A stretch of DNA of 32,917 bases from Candidatus Mediterraneibacter excrementavium (GTDB lineage Bacteria > Bacillota > Clostridia > Lachnospirales > Lachnospiraceae). The number at the start of each line of letters is the position of its first letter. The first letter of the stretch is position 1. Below are positions 25,288 to 31,982 of the stretch, one piece after another. The stretch covers positions 1 through 32,917 of the forward strand of contig DWVL01000070.1 in NCBI GenBank assembly GCA_019120275.1, read 5' to 3'. Made by a program: the position numbers and the translations under genes. Below the pieces are notes generated by a model, which worked only from the letters and a program-made list of their open reading frames with translations, was not told the origin of the DNA and did not search any database.

Positions 25288-25963
25288 ATGGAGAAAACAA
25301 AACTACAGTGGCATCCTGCCTTTAGTGCCGCCCTACGCATCACCCTGCAGGATGAAATGAAATATCTTGAAATGCATGAGGAATATCTGCTAGCTAAAAA
25401 GCCTTTACAAATGGATGTTCTTCTCATTAAAAAAACTAAAAATGTCCAGATAGAAAAATCAATCGGACAAATATTCAGAGCACATAATATTATTGAATAC
25501 AAATCCCCGGAGAATTACCTAAGTATTAATGATTTTTATAAAGTGTACGCCTACGCCTGTCTGTATCAATCTGATACTGACAAAGTAAATGAAATTGACC
25601 CATCGATGATTACAATTACTTTTGTATGCAGTCATTATCCAAGGGAACTTTTGAGGCATCTTGCAGAAGTCCGGAACAGAGATCCGGAATCTGGTTGCAC
25701 GATATGAGCAGCACAGAAATATGAAAGATTACGAAGCTGTTATGGATCTGATTACACGCGCAAACTGGAAAGAAATGGAGGTTGAACGAAACATGTGCGA
25801 TGCATTAAAAGAACTGTTCTCTGATGAATTGGAGGAAGCAACAAACCACGGAATCATTTTGACCAAGCAGGTCTTCAAGCTCTCAGCAGATGGATTACAA
25901 CCGGATGAAATTGCGGAAAAGTGCGGTATTTCTTTGGAACAGGTAAATAAGATACTTGAATAA
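25288..25963 (+). pseudogene. Broken Rpn/PD-(D/E)XK nuclease-family-like gene
   Basis: Two overlapping frames together look like one decayed protein. The first (25288-25707) opens with KTKLQWHPAFSAALRITLQ and holds a PD-(D/E)XK-like pattern: Asp43 in QMDVLLIK, and Glu70-Tyr-Lys72 in IIEYKSPE. It stops soon after LRHLAEVR. The second, in another frame (to 25963), continues as EIRNLVARYEQHRNMKDYEAV and ends with a helix-turn-helix-like tail GLQPDEIAEKCGISLEQVNK, typical of the C-terminus of such proteins. The switch point is near 25665-25690. From memory of the family a middle segment of several tens of residues is also missing, so an internal deletion that shifts frame is more likely than a simple indel. 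Start ATG has AGGAGA upstream. Base composition is much more AT-rich than the neighbours, suggesting transfer. Confidence 0.7.
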
Positions 25964-25970
25964 TCCATTC

Positions 25971-26015
25971 AAAAAAACTGCCGGAATATGAATATCATAT
26001 CCCGGCAGCTTTTTT
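25971..26015. terminator. Bidirectional intrinsic terminator
   Basis: CTGCCGGAATATGA (25978-25991) and TCATATCCCGGCAG (25995-26008) form a 14-bp stem with one mismatch and a 3-nt loop. On the plus strand it is followed by CTTTTTT (26009-26015), on the minus strand by TTTTTTT (25977-25971). It therefore ends both the broken Rpn-like gene and the fumarase/fumarate reductase operon arriving from the right. Confidence 0.92.
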
Positions 26016-26021
26016 AATGAA

Positions 26022-26579
26022 CTATTTCTTCGAATCCAGATATGCTTTTCTTCCCTCTTCGTAAAGGTTATTGCCTTCGCTGTCGATGATGACAACCACC
26101 GGCATATCCTCCACATAGAGTTTTCTGAGAGCCTCAGCTCCGAGATCCTCGAACGCGATCAACTCCGCTTTCTTAATACATTTTGCAAGCAGTGCGCCGG
26201 CGCCGCCGATGGCCCCGAAGTACACACCGCTGTATTTCTTCATGGCTTCCACCACTTCCGGAAGACGTGCGCCTTTTCCGATCATACCGCGTGCGCCCAC
26301 AGACATCATGGTCGGTGCGTATGCATCCATACGTCCGCTTGTTGTCGGGCCTGCACTGCCGATGACATGTCCCGGTTTCGCCGGTGTCGGTCCTACATAG
26401 TAGATCGTGGCATCCTTCGGATCAAAGGGGATCTCCTCTCCTTTTGCCAGCGCCTCGCACATTCTCTTGTGTCCGGCGTCACGGGATGTGTAGATCGTTC
26501 CTGTAAGGAGCAGCTGATCTCCCGCGTGGAGTGTCTTAGCAAGTTCCTCTGTGAGTGGTAATGTGATCTTTCTTGCCAT
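26022..26579 (-). CDS. Class I (Fe-S) fumarate hydratase, beta subunit
   Basis: This is the small subunit of the oxygen-sensitive 4Fe-4S hydro-lyase that interconverts malate and fumarate; the same architecture serves L-tartrate dehydratase. The 185 residues correspond to the C-terminal domain of one-chain class I fumarases: LLTGTIYTSRDAGHKRMCEAL, YYVGPTPAKPGHVIGSAGPTTSGRMD, and GAIGGAGALLAKCI. The start ATG at 26579 directly follows the TAA of the alpha gene, with GGAGGTG inside the last alpha codons, so the two are coupled. Fumarate is preferred over tartrate because of the adjoining fumarate reductase-like genes. Confidence 0.92.
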   Translation of the reverse strand: MARKITLPLTEELAKTLHAGDQLLLTGTIYTSRDAGHKRMCEALAKGEEIPFDPKDATIYYVGPTPAKPGHVIGSAGPTTSGRMDAYAPTMMSVGARGMIGKGARLPEVVEAMKKYSGVYFGAIGGAGALLAKCIKKAELIAFEDLGAEALRKLYVEDMPVVVIIDSEGNNLYEEGRKAYLDSKK

Positions 26580-27422
26580 TTAAATCACCTCCGATTTGTG
26601 GCGTGTCACGTGGCAGTTGATATTGACTGCACAGGGCATGCCTGCGATATGGGTCGGCATTGTTTCAATATTCAGGCCGATGGCTGTCGTCTTTCCGCCG
26701 AATCCCTGCGGTCCGATGCCCAGCTCGTTCACCTTCTCCAGCATCTCTTTCTCAAGATCTGCATAGAACGGATCCGGATTGGAGGAATCAAGCGGTCTCA
26801 TGAGCGCTTTCTTCGCAAGAAGCGCACATTTGTCAAATGTACCGCCGATGCCGACGCCCACTACCATAGGCGGACACGGGTTCGGGCCTGCTGTCTCCAC
26901 TGCCTCGAGGATGAAATCCTTGATGCCCTGAAGTCCTGCTGACGGCTTGAACATACGGATCTGGCTCATGTTCTCGCTTCCGAATCCCTTCGGTCCGACC
27001 GTAACCTTGATGTTTTCGCCCGGAACGATCTCCGTATAAAGCATTGCCGGCGTATTGTCGCCTGTATTGCCGCGGCGCACCGGATCCTTTACAACAGATT
27101 TCCGCAGATATCCGTTTGTATATCCGCGGCGTACGCCCTCGTCAACCGCTTCTCTCAGGTCGCCGCCCACAAGGTGTACGTCCTGTCCGATCTCAAGGAA
27201 AACGCATGCCATACCTGTATCCTGGCAGATCGGCACGTCTTCGTTGTCCGCGATCTCGAAGTTCTCGATGATATTGTCAAGAACGCCTTTTGCGATCTCC
27301 CCGTCCTCGCATGCACGGCAGCTGCGGATGGCGCATTTTACGTCTTCCGGAAGGTGCTCGTTTGCATCGATGCACAGTCTCTCGATCACATCAGTGAGTG
27401 TACTTACATTGATTTCACGCAT
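26580..27422 (-). CDS. Class I (Fe-S) fumarate hydratase, alpha subunit
   Basis: This is the large, cluster-binding subunit (280 residues). Conserved segments are ICQDTGMACVFLEIGQDV (first cluster cysteine), RRGNTGDNTPAMLYTEIVPG, GPKGFGSENMSQIRM, NPCPPMVVGVGIGGTFDKCALLAKKAL (further cysteines) and GIGPQGFGGKTTAIGLNIE. Both halves of the enzyme are therefore present and intact. AGGAGT lies about 10 nt before the ATG. A 210-nt structured spacer separates it from the upstream exchanger gene, unlike the short gaps elsewhere in the operon. Together with the reductase downstream of malate it would feed fumarate as an electron sink. Confidence 0.93.
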   Translation of the reverse strand: MREINVSTLTDVIERLCIDANEHLPEDVKCAIRSCRACEDGEIAKGVLDNIIENFEIADNEDVPICQDTGMACVFLEIGQDVHLVGGDLREAVDEGVRRGYTNGYLRKSVVKDPVRRGNTGDNTPAMLYTEIVPGENIKVTVGPKGFGSENMSQIRMFKPSAGLQGIKDFILEAVETAGPNPCPPMVVGVGIGGTFDKCALLAKKALMRPLDSSNPDPFYADLEKEMLEKVNELGIGPQGFGGKTTAIGLNIETMPTHIAGMPCAVNINCHVTRHKSEVI

Positions 27423-27495
27423 TGGAAGTCAACTCCTTTCTAATGTTTGTTAAAATATCGTTCGGCCCGCGCCGTCCGTTCGGCACGCGCCATTC

Positions 27496-27623
27496 GCAAA
27501 GTCGCACCTGACGGTGCTTACTGCGGCTGCGCCGCTTCTTTGCTCATTCGCAGGCGCTCTGCTCATACATGGGTCTGCTCGCGAAACCATGCAAGCATGG
27601 TTTCTGCTCCCATGCCATGTATG
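27496..27623 (-). other. Highly structured intergenic element upstream of the fumarase genes
   Basis: The gap between the exchanger and fumarase alpha folds in a regular way. Part one: GCAAAG (27496-27501) pairs with CTTTGC (27538-27543) and encloses two small hairpins, GCACC/GGTGC (27504-27517) and GCGGC/GCCGC (27523-27535), giving a three-way junction. Part two: CATACATGG (27564-27572) pairs with CCATGTATG (27615-27623); then come two 10-nt unpaired sides (27573-27582 and 27605-27614) and an inner perfect stem GAAACCATGC/GCATGGTTTC (27583-27604). The hexamer CATTCG recurs at 27491 and 27545. There is no U run, so it is not a simple terminator. It may be a repetitive (REP-like) element, a processing site or a cis-regulatory leader of fumarase. 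Confidence 0.65.
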
Positions 27624-27632
27624 GCCGAACTG

Positions 27633-28802
27633 TTATAGGAAAATGCCTATAAACTGGCACGCCAGTACGACGAATACCAGCGCCACGGGGTAAGTCGCTG
27701 CATATGCGCTTGCCACGTCGTCTGTTCCGGTCACGGCGATCAGTGTTCCCAGAGCCGGTGTACTTGTCATGCCGCCGCAGATGGAGCCGAGCGTATTGAA
27801 GAGGCTCAGCTTCATGAACTTGGTTGCGACAAAGTATCCGACGATCATCGGGATCAGCGTGATCAGCGCGCCGTATACGAAGAGGATCAGTCCCTGCTCT
27901 TTGAGGATCTCGATGAAACCTGCGCCGGCCTCTACGCCCGCCCCGATCAGGAACAGTGCAAGACCGAACTCTCTCAGGCATTCGAGCACGGATTTCTCCA
28001 CATGGAAGCTGATCTTGCCCGCATGTCCGAAATGTCCAAGGATCAGGCCTGCGATCAGCGGACCGCCGGATGTTCCCAGCGAGAACTGTGCGCCGCCCGG
28101 AAGCGGGATAACGATCTTCGCCAGGATGATGCCGAGTGCGATGGCCAATGCAAATGCGAACAGGCCCATCGGATCAACATGGAACAGCTTGTCTTTCTTC
28201 TGGATATCTCCTACATTCTGAGCCGCCTCGAACTGTGCACGCTCCGCATCCATATCTGTGTGGAGAATCTTCGGCATGAGCTGTACGAACAGCACGACGC
28301 CGATCACTCCGAAGGGATAAGCAATGCCGTATCCGATGGATGCATTTGCAGAACCGGTAGCGTCAAGCGCCGCCGCAAGTCCCGGCGTACTTGTAAGGGC
28401 TCCGGACATCATTCCTACCGTGATGTCGGTCGGCACGCCTGCGATCTCGATAACACCCACGGTTGTCAGCGCACCGATGGTGATAATGATGAAGCCCAGC
28501 AGGATATAGGATTTTGCATTGATCTTAAAGTTCCGGAAGAACTTCGGCCCGGCGATAAAGCCGACGGACGTAACGAAGCAGATGAGGCCCAGGTCCTGGA
28601 ACATGCCAAGACCTTCCACCAGCGCCTCGTCGTGGCCGAGAAAATGGCCGAATACCAGAGCGACGATCAGGACGCCGGCTGTTCCCAGCTCTACGCCCTT
28701 GATCGTGATGCTTCCCACCAGGTAGCCGATGAAAGCCACCAGGAAAAGGACCATCAGCGTCTCGCTCATTACGCTCTCCTGAAACCAGTTAACTAAAAAC
28801 AT
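27633..28802 (-). CDS. AspT/YidE/YbjL-family exchanger (putative dicarboxylate or aspartate antiporter)
   Basis: This 389-residue polytopic membrane protein has two homologous halves, each with the family's re-entrant motif: GALTSTPGLAAALDATGS in the first and CGGMTSTPALGTLIAVTG in the second. Each half also carries an LGT/LGTS-type segment. The TrkA-C pair that separates the halves in AspT and YidE (about 560 residues) is missing, leaving only a short charged linker (DAERAQFEAAQNVGDIQKKDK). The family includes the aspartate:alanine antiporter. In this operon, export of succinate or exchange with fumarate, malate or aspartate is likely but inferred. Start: ATG 28802 has GGAAG 12 nt upstream and fits the family's N-terminus; the ATG at 28769 with AGGAG at 7 nt is a real alternative. 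Confidence 0.88.
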   Translation of the reverse strand: MFLVNWFQESVMSETLMVLFLVAFIGYLVGSITIKGVELGTAGVLIVALVFGHFLGHDEALVEGLGMFQDLGLICFVTSVGFIAGPKFFRNFKINAKSYILLGFIIITIGALTTVGVIEIAGVPTDITVGMMSGALTSTPGLAAALDATGSANASIGYGIAYPFGVIGVVLFVQLMPKILHTDMDAERAQFEAAQNVGDIQKKDKLFHVDPMGLFAFALAIALGIILAKIVIPLPGGAQFSLGTSGGPLIAGLILGHFGHAGKISFHVEKSVLECLREFGLALFLIGAGVEAGAGFIEILKEQGLILFVYGALITLIPMIVGYFVATKFMKLSLFNTLGSICGGMTSTPALGTLIAVTGTDDVASAYAATYPVALVFVVLACQFIGIFL

Positions 28803-28821
28803 GTTGTGTTACTCTTCCTTT

Positions 28822-30423
28822 CTATCTCTCGTGTCTCGCATATTTCGGAAGGATCAGCGGAGATACGTCTCCTGTGCTTAATCCTGCGTCTTTCAGCTCT
28901 TCCGCATATGCTTCGATGTGATCCAGGTTCATATTGCCCAGTTCCACATTTTTTGCTTTGGCCGCTGCAGCCTTACCTGCATTGCGTCCGAATACGATGA
29001 TATCAAGGAGAGAGTTGCCCATCAGACGGTTTCTTCCGTGGATGCCGCCGACAGCCTCGCCTGCAACGAGCAGGTTATCGATGACTTTTGTAAAGCCGTC
29101 TCCTCCGATCTCAAGTCCGCCGTTCTGATAGTGAAGGGTCGGGTAGATGAGGATCGGAAGTTTTCTCATATCGATATCATAGTTCATGTACATACGCAGC
29201 ATCGCCGGGATGCGCTTCTCGATCGTTCCCGGTCCGCCCAGCATCTCGATCATCGGCGTATCAAGCCATACGCCGCTTCCGAGCGGTGTGGTCACGCCTT
29301 TGCCGCGCGCCGTACACTCACGGATAATGGATGCCGCAGCCACGTCACGGGTCTCAAGCGGATGCATGAATGCCTCGCCGTCCACGTTGACAAGCTGTGC
29401 GCCTACAGAACGTACCTTCTCTGTAACCAGTGCGCCGAAGATCTGTGACGGGAATGCCACGCCTGTCGGGTGATACTGGATCGTATCCTGGTAAAGGAGC
29501 GGTGCCCCCAGACGGTATCCGAGGATCAGGCCGTCTGCCGTCGCGCCGTAATGGTTGGATGTCGGGAATCCCTGGTAGTGCATACGTCCCGCACCGCCTG
29601 TGGCGATGATGACGGTTTTCGCTTTTGCAACCAGGTAATCGTCTGTCTCCAGGTTCTGGAGAACCGCACCCGCAACCTGTCCTCTGTCGTCTTTAATAAG
29701 TTCTACCGCAGCCGTAAATTCAACGACCGGGATCTGACGGTTCAGGACTTCGTCGCGAAGAGTACGCATGATCTCTGCTCCGGAGTAATCCTTGCAGGCA
29801 TGCATTCTCTTTCTGGATGTTCCGCCGCCGTGTGTGGTGATCATACGGCCCGTCTCATCCTTGTCGAACATAACGCCCAGTTCATTGAGCCATTTGATGG
29901 CGTCCGGCGCTTCCATGACAAGACGTCTTAAAAGCTCCGGCCTTGCAGCGAAATGTCCGCCGCCGAATGCGTCCAGGTAGTGCTGTACCGGAGAGTCGTT
30001 CTCTTTGTCTGCAGCCTGGATGCCGCCCTCTGCCATCATCGTGTTGGCATCGCCGATACGGAGTTTTGTCACAATCATAACGTTGGCGCCTGCCTCATTT
30101 GCCTCGATTGCTGCGGAAGCTCCCGCTCCGCCGCCGCCGATCACGAGAACGTCCACGTCATAATCCACTTTGCTGATATCTACTTTGTCTGTGAGCAGAC
30201 GGCTGTTGGAGTGGAGAAGATGTACCAGCTCCCTCGGCGCTTTCTGCCCTTTGTTCGGTCCTACCTTGATCTCCGCGAATGCGTCTTCCTTGTAATCAGG
30301 ATGGAACTCCTTAAGGAGAGCATCTTTCTCATCCGCAGTCATACGTCTCGGTTCAACGCCCAGACGCGCTTCTCTGGTGGCCTCCACTTTCTTAACGGAT
30401 TCCATCATTTCCGGTGTAAACAT
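28822..30423 (-). CDS. FrdA/TfrA-like fumarate reductase flavoprotein with non-covalent FAD
   Basis: This is a 533-residue flavoprotein of the fumarate reductase/succinate dehydrogenase family. After a 90-residue N-terminal extension comes the FAD-binding VLVIGGGGAGASAAIEA, then ANTMMAEGGIQAA at about 126-138. E. coli FrdA has SHTVAAEGG here; the histidine that binds FAD covalently is Asn127. Substrate-site residues are kept: YHPTG (His318), the arginine in ETRDVAAAS (359), LHYQNGG (His431) and HGRNRLMGNSLL. AGGAGG lies 8 nt before the ATG. The gene sits between the Fe-S subunit and the exchanger. L-aspartate oxidase also has non-covalent FAD, but the Fe-S partner and fumarase favour fumarate reduction. 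Confidence 0.88.
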   Translation of the reverse strand: MFTPEMMESVKKVEATREARLGVEPRRMTADEKDALLKEFHPDYKEDAFAEIKVGPNKGQKAPRELVHLLHSNSRLLTDKVDISKVDYDVDVLVIGGGGAGASAAIEANEAGANVMIVTKLRIGDANTMMAEGGIQAADKENDSPVQHYLDAFGGGHFAARPELLRRLVMEAPDAIKWLNELGVMFDKDETGRMITTHGGGTSRKRMHACKDYSGAEIMRTLRDEVLNRQIPVVEFTAAVELIKDDRGQVAGAVLQNLETDDYLVAKAKTVIIATGGAGRMHYQGFPTSNHYGATADGLILGYRLGAPLLYQDTIQYHPTGVAFPSQIFGALVTEKVRSVGAQLVNVDGEAFMHPLETRDVAAASIIRECTARGKGVTTPLGSGVWLDTPMIEMLGGPGTIEKRIPAMLRMYMNYDIDMRKLPILIYPTLHYQNGGLEIGGDGFTKVIDNLLVAGEAVGGIHGRNRLMGNSLLDIIVFGRNAGKAAAAKAKNVELGNMNLDHIEAYAEELKDAGLSTGDVSPLILPKYARHER

Positions 30424-30435
30424 GATCTTCCCTCC

Positions 30436-31110
30436 TTATTTCTCGATCTCTCTGTTGTTGTAAAGTTCCTGCATCTCTTCGATCGGCTTCTCCATGATCT
30501 GCTCAATGAGCTGGTCATACTCGCCGTGGTGGATCTCCTCAACACGCGCGGTCAGGTGTTTGGACTCCGGCGCGATGTATTTTCCTGTGAGACGTCTTGC
30601 AAGGACTCCGACCATCGGGTGGGAGATCTCTGCCGGACATCTTACGGAACAGCATCCGCATCCGATACAGTCGAAGGACTCTTCCGCACACTTCTCGAAC
30701 TCGCCGCGCTGTGCGTAGGCAATGTACTGCATGACGTTCAGGTCCTGTGTGCAGGCCTTCGTGCAGGCGTTACAGCCGATGCAGCTGTAGATTTCCGGAT
30801 AGAGGTCCATCATGATGCGCTGCTCCGGTTTCACTTCATTAATGTCGTAGGTTCTCTTGTCTGTCGGGAAGAACGGGATGCTTGCCACATACATGCCCTC
30901 TTCTACCTGTGTCTGACAGGCCAGGCATGTCTTCAGCTCATTCTTACCTTTGATCCTGTAGATCGTCGCGCAGGCACCGCAGAAACCGTGACGGCAGCCG
31001 CATCCTCTTTTCAGTGTATAACCCGCATATTCCATCGCTGTCATAATCGTCAGGTCTGCCGGCACACTGTATTTCTTACCGAAAAAATATACATTTACCA
31101 TCTTTTCCAT
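30436..31110 (-). CDS. Fumarate reductase-type iron-sulfur subunit (2Fe-2S plus two 4Fe-4S)
   Basis: This is an electron-transfer subunit of 224 residues. The plant-type 2Fe-2S domain has Cys39, Cys44, Cys47 and Cys62 (CRHGFCGAC ... TCLACQ). A dicluster domain follows with CIGCNACTKAC (110-120) and CIGCGCCSVRCP (148-159). SdhB/FrdB proteins carry one 4Fe-4S and one 3Fe-4S cluster in their C-terminal half; here both motifs have four cysteines, so two 4Fe-4S clusters are likely. The heterodisulfide-reductase-like CCG domain fused to TfrB of methanogens is absent. No quinone-binding partner is encoded nearby. Start ATG 31110 has AGGAAG about 9 nt upstream. It lies 17 bp after the flavin subunit gene and 12 bp before the FrdA-like gene. 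Confidence 0.9.
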   Translation of the reverse strand: MEKMVNVYFFGKKYSVPADLTIMTAMEYAGYTLKRGCGCRHGFCGACATIYRIKGKNELKTCLACQTQVEEGMYVASIPFFPTDKRTYDINEVKPEQRIMMDLYPEIYSCIGCNACTKACTQDLNVMQYIAYAQRGEFEKCAEESFDCIGCGCCSVRCPAEISHPMVGVLARRLTGKYIAPESKHLTARVEEIHHGEYDQLIEQIMEKPIEEMQELYNNREIEK

Positions 31111-31127
31111 GATATTTCTTCCTTTCC

Positions 31128-31982
31128 CTAGTACTCATTCGGCATCTCATCGATCTCATCGCAACGAAATACCGGGCCGTCTTTACATACATATTTTGAT
31201 CCGATGTTGCATCTGCCGCACTTTCCGATGCCGCATTTCATACGAAGCTCCAGCGTCGTGTAGACCTGATCTCTGGAGAATCCCAGTTCTTCCAGTCCGG
31301 CCAGCGTGAACTTGATCATGATCGGAGGTCCGCAGATCAGCGCCGTCTTGTTTACATCGAAGCCAAGCTCCTTCACATAGTTCGGCACGAATCCCACATG
31401 GCCGTCCCATCCTTCCTGCTCGCGGTCGATGGTCAGGTGGACATGCACATCCGGTGCATTCATCCACACTTCCTGGATCTCCTTTAACTGTACCAGGTCG
31501 TCTGCGGAACGTGAACCGTATACGATGTCCACGGTGCCGTAGTCGTCACGGTTGTCCAGCACATAGTTGATCACGGAACGAAGCGGCGCAAGGCCGATAC
31601 CGCCAGCGATGAACAGCAGGTCTTTGCCTTTGAGCTTGTCCTCTACCGGGAAATGATTGCCGTACGGTCCGCGGACAGTGATCTCATCGCCCACTTCCAG
31701 GCTGTGGAGATAATCTGTGAGCATTCCGCACTTCTTAATGCTGAACTCCTGGTATTCTTTGTTGGTCGGCGAAGAAGTAATCGAAAACATACCCTCGCTG
31801 ATCCCCGGCGCACAGAGCATCGCGCACTGTCCCGGCATATGCTCGAAGAGCTTGCCGCCTTCCGGCGCATTGACACGGAATGTCTTAACGTCCGGCGTCT
31901 CCTCGCGGATATCTGTGATCACACCTACCTTCGGGATCAGGGTATCCAGTGTATAGTTCTTATGGCATGTACATTCACTCAT
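31128..31982 (-). CDS. FAD/NAD(P)-binding electron-input subunit (hydrogenase gamma / AsrB-like)
   Basis: This 284-residue protein has ferredoxin-NADP reductase architecture: an FAD-binding barrel (MPGQCAMLCAPGISEGMFSITSSP), an NAD(P)-binding lobe (LLFIAGGIGLAPLRSVINY, VYGSRSADDLV, ALICGPPIMIKFTL), and a C-terminal DHODB-type 2Fe-2S site with Cys250, Cys255, Cys258 and Cys266 (MKCGIGKCGRCNIGSKYVC). This is the layout of the gamma subunit of archaeal sulfhydrogenase and of AsrB of anaerobic sulfite reductase. It should bring electrons from NADH or NADPH to the Fe-S subunits. The ATG shares one base with the stop of the upstream gene (TAATG), with GGAGGTG ahead, so the pair is coupled. Confidence 0.9.
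   Translation of the reverse strand: MSECTCHKNYTLDTLIPKVGVITDIREETPDVKTFRVNAPEGGKLFEHMPGQCAMLCAPGISEGMFSITSSPTNKEYQEFSIKKCGMLTDYLHSLEVGDEITVRGPYGNHFPVEDKLKGKDLLFIAGGIGLAPLRSVINYVLDNRDDYGTVDIVYGSRSADDLVQLKEIQEVWMNAPDVHVHLTIDREQEGWDGHVGFVPNYVKELGFDVNKTALICGPPIMIKFTLAGLEELGFSRDQVYTTLELRMKCGIGKCGRCNIGSKYVCKDGPVFRCDEIDEMPNEY

Noticed and set aside
27447-27638. Small frames in the fumarase leader
   Set aside because: Their sequence is explained by the inverted repeats; no ribosome binding site and no protein-like composition.
28822-30423. L-aspartate oxidase (NadB) as the identity of the flavoprotein
   Set aside because: The NadB-like ANT motif is shared, but NadB works without an Fe-S partner and sits with nadA/nadC; here an Fe-S subunit and fumarase are adjacent.
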